Positions 44,808 through 54,874 of a stretch of DNA of 64,000 nt are shown here, one piece after another. The notes under the pieces were generated by a model, which was not told the DNA's origin, did not search any database, and saw only the letters and a program-made list of their open reading frames with translations. Position 1 is the stretch's first letter. Every line of letters begins with the position of its first letter. A program made the position numbers and the translations under genes. Origin of the DNA: Paracoccus xiamenensis (lineage in GTDB: Bacteria; Pseudomonadota; Alphaproteobacteria; Rhodobacterales; Rhodobacteraceae); NCBI RefSeq assembly GCF_011308835.1, contig NZ_JAAOHY010000001.1:620001-684000 (forward strand), given 5' to 3'.

Positions 44808-47132
44808 CTAGTGCGACGCGCAGCCGCAACCGGCAAGCGCCAGCCCCTTCGGTTCGATCGGCAGCGGCGTCTGGCCACCTTCGCGCAGCAGCTGCGCCGC
44901 CGCGACGAGGTTTTTCAGCGATGCCTCGGTCTCTGGCCAGCCGCGCGTCTTCAAGCCGCAATCGGGGTTCACCCACAGCCGTTCTGCCGGGATCACACTG
45001 CTGGCCTTGCGCAACAGCTGCACCATATCGTCGGTCTCCGGGATGCGCGGGGAATGGATGTCCCAAACCCCCGGTCCGATCTCGTTCGGATAGGAGAAGT
45101 CGCCGAAAGCCTCCAGCAGTTCCATGTCCGACCGTGAGGTCTCGACCGAGATGACATCGGCGTCCATCGCCGCGATGGCGGGCATGATGTCGTTGAACTC
45201 GGCATAGCACATATGGGTGTGGATCTGGGTGTCGTCACGGACCGGCGCCGAGGACAGCCGGAAACAGTCGACCGCCCAGCCCAGATAGGCCTCCCAGTCG
45301 CGGCGGCGCAGCGGCAGACCCTCGCGCAGGGCGGGCTCGTCGATCTGGATGGCGGGCAGGCCGGCGGCTTCCAGATCGGCCACCTCGTCGCGGATCGCCA
45401 AGGCGATCTGGCGGCATGTCTCGGACCGGGGCTGGTCGTCGCGCACAAATGACCATTGCAGGATAGTGACCGGCCCGGTCAGCATCGCCTTCATCGGGCG
45501 CGCCGTCTGCGCCTGCGCATAGCCCGACCAGCCGACCGTCATCGGCTGCGGTCGCGAGACATCGCCGAAGATCAGCGGCGGCTTCACACAGCGCGACCCA
45601 TAGCTTTGCACCCAGCCAAGTTTCGTGAAGGCATAGCCCGACAGATGCTCGCCGAAATACTCGACCATGTCATTGCGCTCAAACTCACCATGGACCAGCA
45701 GGTCGAGGCCGATTTCCTCTTGCTTGCGGATGCAGGCGTCGGTTTCGCGTTTCAGAAAGGCGTCGTATTCCGTATCCGAGATCAAGCCCTTGCGGTGATC
45801 GGCGCGGGCGCGGCGAATTCCGGTCGTTTGCGGGAAAGATCCGATGCTTGTGGTCGGGAAGGCGGGCAGGTTCAGGCGCGCGGCCTGCGCGCGCTGTCGT
45901 GCCGGATAGGCGGATTTGCGGGCCAGATCGGCGTTGCTGACGGCACTGGCGCGCGCCTTGACCTTCGGGTCATGGATGCGCGGTGACGCCCGGCGCGCCG
46001 CAAGCGCCGCCGCATTGGCGCCTAGCTCGGCCGCGGTGTCTGTGCCGTTCAGCGTGGCTGTGATGGTGGCGGTCTCGGCCAGCTTTTGCACGGCAAAGGC
46101 CAGCCACGACTTGAGTTCAGTATCCAGCCCGGTTTCCGCGTCGAGATCCACCGGCACATGCAGTAAAGAGCAGGAGGGCGCGATCTGGATGCGATTGCCG
46201 CCGACGGCATCGACAGCCCCCCGCGCCAGTTCCAACGCCGGCGCAAGCTCGGTCCGCCAGACATTCCGGCCGTCGATCAGGCCCAGTGACAACACCTTGT
46301 CGCTGCCGCGCGCCAGCAGATCGGCCAGTTGCCAGGGCGCGCGTACCAGATCCAGATGCAGCCCGGCGACCGGCAAGGACAGGGCCAGGTCCAGATTGTC
46401 ATCCAGCGCCCCGAAATAGCTGGCCAGCATGATCTGCGGCCCGGCCGAGGCGAGTTCCGCATAGGCGGTGCGCAAGGCGCGACTCTGTTCGGGCGACAGG
46501 TCGGTGACAAGGATCGGTTCGTCGATCTGGACCCAATCGGCACCGGCAGCGGCAAGCCGCGACAGGATTTCGACATAGATCGGCAAGATCGCGGACAGGA
46601 AGGCCAGCGGATCAAGCCCCGGATCCTTGGCCTTGCCAAGGCTTAGCCAGGTGACCGGCCCCAGCAGCACCGGCCGGGTCTGGATGCCCAGGTCGCGCGC
46701 CTCCAGAAACTCCTCGACCGGCTTCACGGAACCCAGCCGGAAATGCTGCCCATTGGTGAATTCCGGCACGATATAGTGGTAGTTGGTATCGAACCACTTG
46801 GTCATCTCCATCGCCGGTGCCTGCTGCGTCCCGCGGGCCATGGCGAAATATTGCGCCGTGGTGACGCGGTCGCCCAAGGGCCCGAAACGGCGGGGCACTG
46901 CGCCCAGAAGCGCGGTCGTGTCCAGCACCTGATCATAGAAAGAAAAGTCGTTCGAGGGGATCAACGTGATCCCGGCATCGCGCTGCAATTGCCAGTGGCG
47001 CGCCCGCAGCCGGGCGCCCTCGGCTGCCAGATCGGCCTCGGGCATGGTGCCATTCCAATATGCCTCGACGGCGGCCTTCAACTCGCGCCGGGCGCCGATG
47101 CGGGGGAAGCCGAGATTTGCGGAAACGGGCAT
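44808..47132 (-). CDS. metE: Cobalamin-independent methionine synthase
   Basis: 774 residues, full length. It transfers the methyl group of 5-methyltetrahydrofolate-triglutamate to homocysteine. The N-terminal half starts with [15 protein letters not shown]. The C-terminal catalytic half has the zinc ligands in [13 protein letters not shown] (His and Cys) and [12 protein letters not shown] (Cys). The extreme C-terminus AGCGCASH is Cys-rich. Divergent from metR, as in many proteobacteria; expression is therefore probably MetR-controlled. Confidence 0.97.
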   Translation of the reverse strand: MPVSANLGFPRIGARRELKAAVEAYWNGTMPEADLAAEGARLRARHWQLQRDAGITLIPSNDFSFYDQVLDTTALLGAVPRRFGPLGDRVTTAQYFAMARGTQQAPAMEMTKWFDTNYHYIVPEFTNGQHFRLGSVKPVEEFLEARDLGIQTRPVLLGPVTWLSLGKAKDPGLDPLAFLSAILPIYVEILSRLAAAGADWVQIDEPILVTDLSPEQSRALRTAYAELASAGPQIMLASYFGALDDNLDLALSLPVAGLHLDLVRAPWQLADLLARGSDKVLSLGLIDGRNVWRTELAPALELARGAVDAVGGNRIQIAPSCSLLHVPVDLDAETGLDTELKSWLAFAVQKLAETATITATLNGTDTAAELGANAAALAARRASPRIHDPKVKARASAVSNADLARKSAYPARQRAQAARLNLPAFPTTSIGSFPQTTGIRRARADHRKGLISDTEYDAFLKRETDACIRKQEEIGLDLLVHGEFERNDMVEYFGEHLSGYAFTKLGWVQSYGSRCVKPPLIFGDVSRPQPMTVGWSGYAQAQTARPMKAMLTGPVTILQWSFVRDDQPRSETCRQIALAIRDEVADLEAAGLPAIQIDEPALREGLPLRRRDWEAYLGWAVDCFRLSSAPVRDDTQIHTHMCYAEFNDIMPAIAAMDADVISVETSRSDMELLEAFGDFSYPNEIGPGVWDIHSPRIPETDDMVQLLRKASSVIPAERLWVNPDCGLKTRGWPETEASLKNLVAAAQLLREGGQTPLPIEPKGLALAGCGCASH

Positions 47133-47212
47133 GGTCTTTCTCCGATACGTCAGTTTCCGCGAAATTAGGCGATGCGTTCCATGAGCGGAAATGGCATTAC
47201 TTCATCAATCCA

Positions 47213-47225
47213 TGATCGAGGTTCA
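47213..47225. promoter_or_regulatory. MetR-type box between metE and metR
   Basis: TGATCGAGGTTCA matches the MetR consensus TGAA-N5-TTCA with one mismatch and lies directly before, and overlapping, the metR ribosome-binding site. Confidence 0.4.
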
Positions 47226-47228
47226 TCG

Positions 47229-48119
47229 ATGCTTGACCGCCAACATCTTGCCATCCTGCGCGAGGTTGACCGCACCGGTTCGGTCACCGCCGCCGCAGAT
47301 TGCCTGCACCTGACCCAATCGGCCCTGTCCCATACCATCCGAAAATTCGAAGACCGCCACGGCATTCGTGTCTGGCAGAAAGAAGGGCGAGGGCTGCGTC
47401 TGACACAGGCGGGTGAGTACCTGCTGGCGCTCGCGCAACGGGTGCTGCCGCAGATCGACCATGCCGAGCGGGTGCTGTCCGAATTTGCCCAAGGCCATCG
47501 CGGTGCGCTGCGCGCGGGGATGGAATGTCACCCCTGCCAGCACTGGCTGATGCGGGTGGTCGCGCCCTATCTGGCGGACTGGCCGGATGTCGATCTGGAT
47601 CTGCGCACCGCCTTTCGTTTTGGCGGCATCGGCGCGCTTTTGGGCCACGAGATCGACCTGCTGATTACCCCCGATCCGCTGGACCTGCCCGGCATCCACT
47701 ATACCCGTGTTTTCGGTTATGAACTGGTACTCGCGGTGCCAGAGGCGCACCCGCTGGGACGCGTGGCCAGCCCGCAGGATCTGACCACCGAGACGCTGAT
47801 CACCTATCCTGTCTCGCCCGAGCGGTTGGACATCTTCACCCGCTTCCTTGTCCCCGGCAATTGCCTGCCCCGCCGCCACCGCAGCGTCGAGACAACCGAA
47901 ATGATGCTGCAACTGGTCGCGGCGGGGCGGGGTGTCAGCGCGGTGCCGGACTGGATCCTGCGCGAGGAGGGGGCGGATTTGCCGATCCGCGCGGTGCGTC
48001 CCGGGAAAGGGATCGGGATGGCGCTGCATATTGGTGTGAGAAAGGGGGAAGAGCAGACCGATTACATTGCGGGCTTTTTGGCGCTGGCGCAGCAAATTGG
48101 GGCGCGGATGGGCGAGTGA
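47229..48119 (+). CDS. metR: MetR-like LysR-family regulator
   Basis: 296 residues from ATG 47229 (GAGG upstream; an ATG at 47172 adds 19 residues). N-terminal LysR winged helix with DRTGSVTAAADCLHLTQSALSHTIRKFE, then an effector domain similar to MetR (MECHPCQHWLMRVVAPYL). MetR senses homocysteine and activates metE. The divergent metE position supports the name. Confidence 0.92.
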   Translation: MLDRQHLAILREVDRTGSVTAAADCLHLTQSALSHTIRKFEDRHGIRVWQKEGRGLRLTQAGEYLLALAQRVLPQIDHAERVLSEFAQGHRGALRAGMECHPCQHWLMRVVAPYLADWPDVDLDLRTAFRFGGIGALLGHEIDLLITPDPLDLPGIHYTRVFGYELVLAVPEAHPLGRVASPQDLTTETLITYPVSPERLDIFTRFLVPGNCLPRRHRSVETTEMMLQLVAAGRGVSAVPDWILREEGADLPIRAVRPGKGIGMALHIGVRKGEEQTDYIAGFLALAQQIGARMGE

Positions 48120-48251
48120 TCCATCGCACGTTCAGGTGGCGCGATTCACTCGCGGAAATGGCGGCAAGCGCTTCAGGACAAGTGCGATATAGATAGGCAC
48201 CGGCCCGGGTGCGAAGGCTGTGCTCGCCGGGGCCCGCTGTCACGTGCCGCT

Positions 48252-48857
48252 CTAGTGTTCCGCCCCAACCTTGCGCAGGGCCTGCAGGAATGTGTCGGTT
48301 TCCTGCGCGCCCGAGATCGCATATTTGCCGTCAATCAGGGTGAAGGGGACGCCGCAGATTTCAAAAGCCTGTGCCTGCTTCCTGTCCTTGGCGACCGCGT
48401 CGGGGAATGTACCAGATTTCAGCGCCTGCTCGGCTGCCGCACGGTCCAGTCCGATTTCCGCCGCCAGATCCACCAGTTCCTCCGCCCTGCCGACATTGCA
48501 GGCCTCGGTCAAATGGCCGCGCAACAGCCGCTCACTCATCTCGGTGCTTTTGCCCTGACTGTCGGCGAAATGGATCGGCTTGGGAAGCATCTGGATCAGC
48601 AGGGTGCTGGTCGGGCGCAGCTGCTCAAATCTCGTCCGTTCCGCCTCTGTCGCGACGTAGTTCAATGTGCTGCTGCATCCGACAGCTGGCTCATTCTGGT
48701 CCACTTGGCACGATGGTTTAGCGCAACTGCGAATAGAGCTGCCTCTGTGGTCGTTCGCTGGAGAAATTGGCTGCTCTCGATGGCCCCTGCCGCCAGCAAA
48801 GGCGCTGCTGCCCGACGATGCCACCCCCGGCCTGATCAGGCCGAGGGGGGCGAGCAA
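48252..48857 (-). pseudogene. Truncated DsbA/FrnE-like oxidoreductase
   Basis: A 201-codon frame whose last ~130 codons match the C-terminal half of FrnE-type DsbA proteins (MSERLLRGHLTEACNVG; cis-Pro region in GVPFTLIDGKYAISGAQ). The thioredoxin N-terminus with the CPWC active site is absent. The first 70 codons are unlike the family and are Cys/Ser-rich. I read this as a gene that lost its 5' part and is not functional. A small functional protein cannot be excluded without expression data. Confidence 0.7.
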
Positions 48858-48866
48858 GTCCCGCGG

Positions 48867-49565
48867 CTAGTAGCTGCGGATCAGGCCCACCAAACGCCCC
48901 TGAACGCGCACTTTGTTCTCGGGTAGGATGCGGGTTTCATAGGCGGGATTCGCGGCTTCCAGCGCGATCATCGCGCCCTTGCGGCGGTAATATTTCAAAG
49001 TCGCTTCGTGCCCTTCGACCAGGGCCACCACGATATCGCCATTCTGCGCGGCGTCCTGTTCGCGGATCACCACGACGTCGCCGTCATTAATCCCGGCATT
49101 GATCATGGAATCGCCCTTCACCTCGAGCGCATAATGGCTTTCGCGTCCCGACAACATACTGCCCGGTACGGCGATGTGATGCGAAACCTCTGAAATCGCT
49201 TCGATGGGGACGCCAGCGGCAATGCGGCCCATCACCGGAAGCTCAACTGCGTCGGCGCGCACCTCTATCGCGCCGTGCGGCGCGGCGGGCGCAGCCTTGC
49301 GGTCGCCTGCGATAACCTGAGGCGTAAAGCCGGGGGCCGATTTCGCAAGGCTGTCCGGCAGCCGCACGATTTCAAGTGCTCGCGCCCGATGGGGCAGGCG
49401 GCGGATGAAGCCCCGTTCCTCTAACGCGGTGACCAGACGATGAATTCCCGACTTGGATCGCAGATCAAGCGCGACCTTCATTTCGTCGAAAGACGGGGGG
49501 ACGCCATCGCGCGCCATGCGCTTTTGAATGAACTCCAGCAGCTCGATCTGCTTTTTTGTCAGCAT
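48867..49565 (-). CDS. lexA: LexA repressor
   Basis: 232 residues, longer than E. coli LexA (202) because of a ~30-residue linker rich in Ala/Pro ([13 protein letters not shown]). N-terminal wHTH (residues 1-65), cleavage site A117-G118 in GRIAAGVP, and catalytic S153 (KGDSM) and K191 (ATLKYY). On DNA damage RecA* triggers self-cleavage and SOS genes are derepressed. An SOS box in its leader indicates autoregulation. Confidence 0.97.
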   Translation of the reverse strand: MLTKKQIELLEFIQKRMARDGVPPSFDEMKVALDLRSKSGIHRLVTALEERGFIRRLPHRARALEIVRLPDSLAKSAPGFTPQVIAGDRKAAPAAPHGAIEVRADAVELPVMGRIAAGVPIEAISEVSHHIAVPGSMLSGRESHYALEVKGDSMINAGINDGDVVVIREQDAAQNGDIVVALVEGHEATLKYYRRKGAMIALEAANPAYETRILPENKVRVQGRLVGLIRSY

Positions 49566-49587
49566 GTTCTGGTCCCGTTGCGTCGGT

Positions 49588-49602
49588 GTTCGAGGAATGT
49601 TC
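49588..49602. promoter_or_regulatory. SOS (LexA) box
   Basis: GTTCGAGGAATGTTC is an exact match to the alphaproteobacterial direct-repeat operator GTTC-N7-GTTC, 22 bases before the lexA ATG and between promoter and start codon. LexA would block transcription after initiation or at the +1 region. Confidence 0.9.
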
Positions 49603-49613
49603 TTACATAATTC

Positions 49614-49641
49614 CTTATATCGGTCAATAGACTGACATCAA
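49614..49641 (-). promoter_or_regulatory. Candidate lexA promoter
   Basis: On the minus strand TTGATG (49636-49641) and TATAAG (49614-49619) with a 16-base spacer place the start site just upstream of the SOS box. Confidence 0.55.
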
Positions 49642-49730
49642 CAGAGTAAAGAAACGGTTAATCGCTTGGTGCTGATGGCGATGCCGGCAAAATGAACTGG
49701 CGCGGCATCGCCTGTCTGCGTGCGGCGCGG

Positions 49731-50708
49731 CTATTCCGCCGCCAGAGGCGCAGAGGCCGGTTTGGCAGGGGCCGGGTGCATGCCCAGCCGTGCCATCAGA
49801 TCGGCATCCTTCCAGGCCGCGGGGTTGTCGGTGGTCAGCAACTGGTCGCCGACAAAGATCGAATTCGCACCTGCAAGAAAGCAAAGCGCCTGCAGCTCGT
49901 CGCTCATCTCTGTGCGTCCGGCGGACAGCCGCAGCACCGAGGCCGGCATCAGGATGCGGGCGAGGGAGACGATGCGGACCAGGGCGAAGGGGTCGACCGG
50001 CCGGGCGCGGTCCTGAACTGGCGTGCCCTCGATCTCGTTCCACAGGTTGACCGGGACGCTGTCGGGATGGGTTGGCAGGGTGGCCAGGGTCACCAGCATC
50101 GAGATCCGATCTTCCTCGGTCTCGCCCATGCCCAGAATGCCGCCGCAGCAGACCTTGATGCCGCCCGCGCGCACGGCGGCCACGGTGTCCAGCCGGTCCT
50201 CCATCGTCCGGGTGGTGGCGATCTGGGCGTAGTATTCGGGCGAGGTGTCGATGTTGTGGTTATAGAAATCCAAGCCCGCCTCCTTCAACCGGGCCACCTG
50301 TTCGGGCGACAGCATGCCCAGCGTCATGCAGGTCTCAAGCCCGAGCGCGGCCACGCCCGTAACCATGGTGCAAAGCTGGTCCATGTCGCGGGCCTTGGGG
50401 CTGCGCCAGGCGGCCCCCATGCAGAAGCGCTGCGCACCGGCGGCCTTGGCGCGGCGGGCTGCCGCCAGCACCTCGTCGGTGCCCATCAGCTTGGTTGCCT
50501 TGACGCCGGTCTGGTGATGCGCGGATTGCGAACAATAGCCGCAATCCTCGGGACAGCCGCCGGTTTTGATGCTGAGCAGGCTGGCTGTCTCGATCGCGGT
50601 GGGGTCGAAATGGGCGCGATGGATGGTCTGCGCCCGGTGCAGAAGGTCGGGAAAGGGCAGGGCGTGAATCGACCGCGCCTCGGCCATGGTCCAGTCGTTG
50701 CGGATCAT
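49731..50708 (-). CDS. bioB: Biotin synthase
   Basis: 325 residues from ATG 50708. A radical SAM enzyme that inserts sulfur into dethiobiotin. The [4Fe-4S] motif is C52-PED-C56-GY-C59. The second cluster is served by the conserved Cys in RFCMGAAW and [21 protein letters not shown] and GGILGMGET are typical. The longer open frame extending into bioY is not coding. ATGA overlap with the bioY stop shows operon organisation. Confidence 0.96.
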   Translation of the reverse strand: MIRNDWTMAEARSIHALPFPDLLHRAQTIHRAHFDPTAIETASLLSIKTGGCPEDCGYCSQSAHHQTGVKATKLMGTDEVLAAARRAKAAGAQRFCMGAAWRSPKARDMDQLCTMVTGVAALGLETCMTLGMLSPEQVARLKEAGLDFYNHNIDTSPEYYAQIATTRTMEDRLDTVAAVRAGGIKVCCGGILGMGETEEDRISMLVTLATLPTHPDSVPVNLWNEIEGTPVQDRARPVDPFALVRIVSLARILMPASVLRLSAGRTEMSDELQALCFLAGANSIFVGDQLLTTDNPAAWKDADLMARLGMHPAPAKPASAPLAAE

Positions 50709-51262
50709 TTGAAGCGTCCCTTCAGGCTGTGAAGCGCCGTCATCAGGCCGGAAGCCAGCAGGATCTTGACCAGATCGCCGAGGATAAAGGGCGTGAACCC
50801 CGCCGCGACCAGGCCCGAGACAGGGACGAAGCGAGAAAGCCACGCCAGGCCGAGCGCGTAGACCACGGCCAGTCCGGCCAGCATCGCCACCACCCGGCCC
50901 AATGCCCCGCGGCCTTGCGCCAGCCAGCCGATCACCCCGGCTGCCAGCAGATAGCCTGCCAGATAGCCGCCGGTCGGTCCGGCCATATAGGCCAGCCCGA
51001 TGCCGCGTTCGGGCGTGCCAGAGAATACCGGCAACCCCATCGCCCCGGCGATCAGATAGCTTGCCATTGCTGCCACCCCCAGCCTTGGGCCAAACGAAGC
51101 GGCGATGAAGAAGACGGCCAGCGTGTGCAGCGTCATCGGCACTGGCCAGAACGGGATCTGCACCTTGGCGCCCAGCGTGATGAGTGCTGCGCCGCAAAGG
51201 GCGAGGCCCAGCCCCGGCCAAAGCGATGTGGGCCGTGTCAGAGATGGGGCGAGAATTGGCAT
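50705..51262 (-). CDS. bioY: Biotin transporter BioY
   Basis: 185 residues, six membrane helices. The S-component signatures are [16 protein letters not shown] and [18 protein letters not shown]. It imports biotin, alone or with an ECF energy module (no bioMN seen). It is first in the bioY-bioB unit. Two BioR-type boxes lie upstream, so expression is expected to be shut down when biotin is plentiful. Confidence 0.95.
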   Translation of the reverse strand: MPILAPSLTRPTSLWPGLGLALCGAALITLGAKVQIPFWPVPMTLHTLAVFFIAASFGPRLGVAAMASYLIAGAMGLPVFSGTPERGIGLAYMAGPTGGYLAGYLLAAGVIGWLAQGRGALGRVVAMLAGLAVVYALGLAWLSRFVPVSGLVAAGFTPFILGDLVKILLASGLMTALHSLKGRFK

Positions 51263-51291
51263 GAGACTGTCCTCGGAAGATAGCGTAGAAT

Positions 51292-51301
51292 CTATCTATA
51301 A
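51292..51301. promoter_or_regulatory. BioR box before bioY
   Basis: CTATCTATAA matches TTATMKATAA with one mismatch, 30 bases upstream of the bioY ATG. Its exact reverse complement occurs before bioR (52036-52045). Confidence 0.75.
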
Positions 51302-51335
51302 TTACGGGGCAGCGCACCGTTTTGAGCAATCAGGA

Positions 51336-51345
51336 TTATATATAA
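51336..51345. promoter_or_regulatory. Second BioR-type box upstream of bioY
   Basis: TTATATATAA fits TTATMKATAA fully, but the AT-rich run makes a chance match more likely. It abuts the bioR stop codon. Confidence 0.4.
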
Positions 51346-52032
51346 TTATCCGGATATTTCGTAAGTCTCTGGAGGATATGCATTTTTTCCCGCCGGCTTG
51401 CGCTTGCCAATCCAACCGACATGGCGCGCCAGTGTCGCACAGGCGCGTTCGGTCTGGCCCTTGCGCAGTGCGTCCAGGATGGCGCGGTGATCGTGGTCGG
51501 TGCGTGCTTCCCAATCGCGCCGCCAGGCAGCGAACAGGAAGCGGGCGCTGGCGGCTTGCAGGTCGTCAATGCAGCGCAGAAGCCGCGGCATGCTGCACGG
51601 TGCCAGAATCAGGCGGTGAAAACGGCGGTTTGCCGCCTCCCAGTCGCGCACGGTGCTGGCATTGTCGCCGTGGCGCGTGACCTCTTCGGCCTCGTCCAGC
51701 AGGGCACCGGTCAGGTTTGGGGCTGCGTGACGCAGGGCGAGAGATTCGAGGCTGGCCCGCATCTCGGCCACTTCGCGCAGTTCGGACACGTCGAATTCGC
51801 TGACGCGAAAGCCGCGCCGAGGCTGGCTTTCCGCCAGGCCTTGGGCCTGCAATTCGCGAAACGCCTCGCGCACGGGGACGTGGCTGACGGCGAATTCGGC
51901 CGCGATATGGTCCTGTCGCAGGCGTGCGCCCGGACGGATCTCGCCGGTGATAATGCGGTCGGCAAGGATTCGCGCGATCCGTGCGGCTTGGGTTTCTTCA
52001 GGTCGGGCCGGCATGGAAGGGCGGGTTGTCAT
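51346..52032 (-). CDS. bioR: BioR-type GntR regulator
   Basis: 228 residues. N-terminal GntR winged helix (ADRIITGEIRPGARLRQDHIAAEFAVSHVPVREAFREL) and a C-terminal FCD effector domain (ESLALRHAAPNLTGALLDEAEEV). FCD-GntR members respond to small acids or, in the BioR group, to biotin status. The location beside bioBY and the identical boxes before bioY and bioR itself support BioR, a repressor of biotin genes in alphaproteobacteria. The name rests mainly on context. Confidence 0.85.
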   Translation of the reverse strand: MTTRPSMPARPEETQAARIARILADRIITGEIRPGARLRQDHIAAEFAVSHVPVREAFRELQAQGLAESQPRRGFRVSEFDVSELREVAEMRASLESLALRHAAPNLTGALLDEAEEVTRHGDNASTVRDWEAANRRFHRLILAPCSMPRLLRCIDDLQAASARFLFAAWRRDWEARTDHDHRAILDALRKGQTERACATLARHVGWIGKRKPAGKNAYPPETYEISG

Positions 52033-52035
52033 GGA

Positions 52036-52045
52036 TTATAGATAG
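52036..52045. promoter_or_regulatory. BioR box before bioR
   Basis: TTATAGATAG, the reverse complement of the 51292-51301 box, with one mismatch to TTATMKATAA, immediately upstream of the bioR ATG. Indicates autoregulation. Confidence 0.7.
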
Positions 52046-52195
52046 TCCGGCTGGGTGCCGCTGTCGAGCGGGGCCGGGCAGCGAGATGGTCCGGAAGATT
52101 GTGCAGAGTTGCTACAAGATCGCCGGATTCTGGTATTGGGACGGGCCGGCGCGATTCGGCGGGCTTGAACGGGACGACGCTTGGAAGATGCAGCC

Positions 52196-54826
52196 TTGAC
52201 GGATGCGACGCGGCTGCAGCAAGGCGCCGACGGCCGGCTTCGGGCCGCAAGGATGCGCGCGGCTGCCCCCTATTTGCTGGCGCTGCTGCTGTTCGGGCTG
52301 GGCGCATATGCGCTGTACCACCTGCTGGCGCCGGTCGAGGTTCACGCGGTCGCGCAACAGATCCGCTCGACCCCGTGGCAGCTGATCGCGCTCGCGATGG
52401 GGGCGACCTTTGCCGGGTATCTGTGCCTGGCGGCCTATGACTGGTCTGCGCTGAGGCATATCGGCAAGCGGTTGCCGCTTCCGGTGGTGATCAGCGGCGG
52501 GTTCCTGGCCTATGCCTTCGGCAATACCGTGGGGCTGACAGCGGTGTCGGGTGGCGCTGTGCGCTGGCGGCTGTATTCCGGGCTGGATCTTGACGGTTAT
52601 GACATTGCGGCGGTGTCGACCTTTACCGCGGCGGCCTTTGGGGTCGCCTCGACAGTGGTCGGTCTTGCGGCACTGGCGGTACATCCGCTGGCCCTGGCAT
52701 CACTTCTGCCCCTGTCCGCCGCCAGCGTGCGGCTGCTGGCGCTTGCGGCCATTCTGGTCATCCTGGTGCCGCTGATCCGGGCCAGCTTGAGCCGGAAGCA
52801 GCTCAGGGTCGGGCGCTTTCAACTGCAGGCACCTTCGCCCTCGCTACTGGCGATGCAGCTGCTGATCAGCCTCGGTGACATCACCTTTTCGGCCCTGACG
52901 CTGTATCTGCTCTTGCCCGCGGGCGGACCGGATTTCATGACCTTCGTCGCGGTTTTCGCGGCAGCGACCATGGCGGGGGTTGTCAGCCATGTGCCGGGTG
53001 GCGTCGGCGTTTTCGAGACGATCATCATCGCCGCACTGCCGGCGGCGATGGGCATCGACAAGATAGCGGCGGCGCTGCTGCTTTACCGGCTGATCTATTA
53101 TCTGGTCCCCTTCGCGATCGCGCTGATCCTGATGGCGCTGTTTGAAAGCTGGCGGGCCTTTGGCGGCAGGACCCGCGACGGCCGGCTGGCCCATATCGTC
53201 GCCGCGACCGAGCCGGCCTTCCGCGCGATTGCCCCTGCGGCACCCTTGCTGCTGGCGATGATGGTCTTCGGCTCTGGCTTGTGGATGTCGCTTTCGGCGC
53301 TGCTGCCACCGATCAGCGAGGCGGGTGAAGCCGCCGAAAAGCTGTTCCCGCTGGCCTTCATCGAGGGCTCGGCGCTGCTGACCAGTGCGCTTGGCGCCTG
53401 GCTGATCGTGCTGTCGCTTGGCCTGGCGCGGCGCAGTCAGGGGGCGCTTTGGCTGACAATGGGCGCCATGCTGGCAGGCGCTGTTGTCGCCGCCTTGCAG
53501 CGTAGCGAAATCGAACAGGCGGTGACGCTGGTTCTTGGCGTGCTGATCCTGCTGCCGTTTCGCCATGCGTTTCGCCGGCATTCGGTGCTGACGCATGGGG
53601 CTCTGACGCCGGGATGGGCGGTGCTGATGCTGGCGGCGATGGTCAGCGTCGGCTTTGTGCTGTTCTTCGCCCATAAAAGCACGCCCTATGCGCGCGAATT
53701 GTGGTGGCAGTTTGCCGCGAACGAATCCGCGCCGCGGGCGTTGCGATCCGGCCTGCTGATCAGCTTGCTGATCGGGGCCGGCGCGCTGCTGTTCCTGCTG
53801 CGTGCGCCGCTGATCCGTATCACGCCGCCTGATGCCGACACGCTCGACGTGGCGCGGCGGATCGCGATGGCGGGGGACCAGCCCGATGCGGGCTTTGTTC
53901 TGACCGGTGACAAGGCGATCATGCTGTCGGACGACCGCAGCGCCTTTGTGATGTTCGGGATTTCGGGGCGTTCATGGCTGGCCTTTGGCGCCCCGGTCGG
54001 TGACACCGACGGCGCCGAGGAGGTGGCCTTCACCTTCGTGGACGCCGCCCGCCGCGCTGGCGCGCGCCCGGTCTTTTACGAGATCGGCCCCGACGCCGTG
54101 CCCCTGATGCTGGAGCTGGGGATGGTCCTGCACAAGATGGGCGAGGAGGCGGTCGTCGACCTGACGCGTTTTTCGCTGGAGGGCCCAAGCCGCAAGCGGC
54201 TGCGAACCACCCATGCGCGAGCCGGACGGGATGGCCTGTCGCTGGAAATCGTGATGCCGCCCCATGATAGCGCACTGATGGCGGAATTGCAGGCGATCTC
54301 GGACGATTGGCTGGCAGCGAAGAATGGGCGAGAGAAGGGCTTTTCGGTCGGGCGTTTCGATCCCGACTGGCTGAACCGCTGGCCGATAGCGCTGGCACGT
54401 CAAGGGCAGCAGATCGTCGCCTTCGCCAACATAATGACCACAAATTCCCGCCAATTCGGCAGCATTGACCTGATGCGTTACTCCGGTGCCGCGCCCGGCG
54501 GCACAATGGAGTTCATGTTCACCGAGGTGATGCTTCAACTGAAGGCGCAGGGCTTCACCCGCTTTTCGCTTGGCATGGCACCGCTGGCCGGATTGACGCC
54601 ACATCGCAGTGGCCGTATCTGGGACCGCTTCGGCCATATCATCTATCGCCGCGGCGGTCGGTTCTACAATTTCGAGGGATTGCGAGCCTTCAAACGCAAG
54701 TTCGACCCGGAGTGGTATCCGCATTATCTGGCCACTTCCTCGGGGCTTCCGCCATTGGTGCCGCTGACGGATGCCGCCCGCCTGATCGCCCGCGACCACA
54801 ATCGGTCGCGAAACTCCGTGGGTTAA
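52196..54826 (+). CDS. mprF: MprF-like lysylphosphatidylglycerol synthase/flippase
   Basis: About 876 residues. The N-terminal half has some fourteen membrane helices of the flippase part (for example NTVGLTAVSGGAVRWRLYSGL and VVSHVPGGVGVFETIIIAALP). The C-terminal soluble half is the aminoacyl-tRNA-dependent synthase (DUF2156: SWLAFGAPVGD, ARPVFYEIG, FSLGMAPLAGL, YNFEGLRAFKRKFDPEWYP). It modifies phosphatidylglycerol with lysine or alanine, reducing surface charge. No ATG fits: TTG at 52196 has GGAAG 8 bases upstream, TTG 52181 is the longest frame, ATG 52253 lacks a spaced ribosome-binding site. Confidence 0.9.
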   Translation: MTDATRLQQGADGRLRAARMRAAAPYLLALLLFGLGAYALYHLLAPVEVHAVAQQIRSTPWQLIALAMGATFAGYLCLAAYDWSALRHIGKRLPLPVVISGGFLAYAFGNTVGLTAVSGGAVRWRLYSGLDLDGYDIAAVSTFTAAAFGVASTVVGLAALAVHPLALASLLPLSAASVRLLALAAILVILVPLIRASLSRKQLRVGRFQLQAPSPSLLAMQLLISLGDITFSALTLYLLLPAGGPDFMTFVAVFAAATMAGVVSHVPGGVGVFETIIIAALPAAMGIDKIAAALLLYRLIYYLVPFAIALILMALFESWRAFGGRTRDGRLAHIVAATEPAFRAIAPAAPLLLAMMVFGSGLWMSLSALLPPISEAGEAAEKLFPLAFIEGSALLTSALGAWLIVLSLGLARRSQGALWLTMGAMLAGAVVAALQRSEIEQAVTLVLGVLILLPFRHAFRRHSVLTHGALTPGWAVLMLAAMVSVGFVLFFAHKSTPYARELWWQFAANESAPRALRSGLLISLLIGAGALLFLLRAPLIRITPPDADTLDVARRIAMAGDQPDAGFVLTGDKAIMLSDDRSAFVMFGISGRSWLAFGAPVGDTDGAEEVAFTFVDAARRAGARPVFYEIGPDAVPLMLELGMVLHKMGEEAVVDLTRFSLEGPSRKRLRTTHARAGRDGLSLEIVMPPHDSALMAELQAISDDWLAAKNGREKGFSVGRFDPDWLNRWPIALARQGQQIVAFANIMTTNSRQFGSIDLMRYSGAAPGGTMEFMFTEVMLQLKAQGFTRFSLGMAPLAGLTPHRSGRIWDRFGHIIYRRGGRFYNFEGLRAFKRKFDPEWYPHYLATSSGLPPLVPLTDAARLIARDHNRSRNSVG

Positions 54827-54874
54827 GATTGCTGGAAATCCGCGTTTGCCAGCCGGCGGCAACCACTGCGGCCA

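Noticed and set aside
48255..48926. 223-codon plus-strand frame across the FrnE-like remnant and the lexA end
   Set aside because: No family resemblance; it includes the reverse of a recognisable DsbA-like segment.
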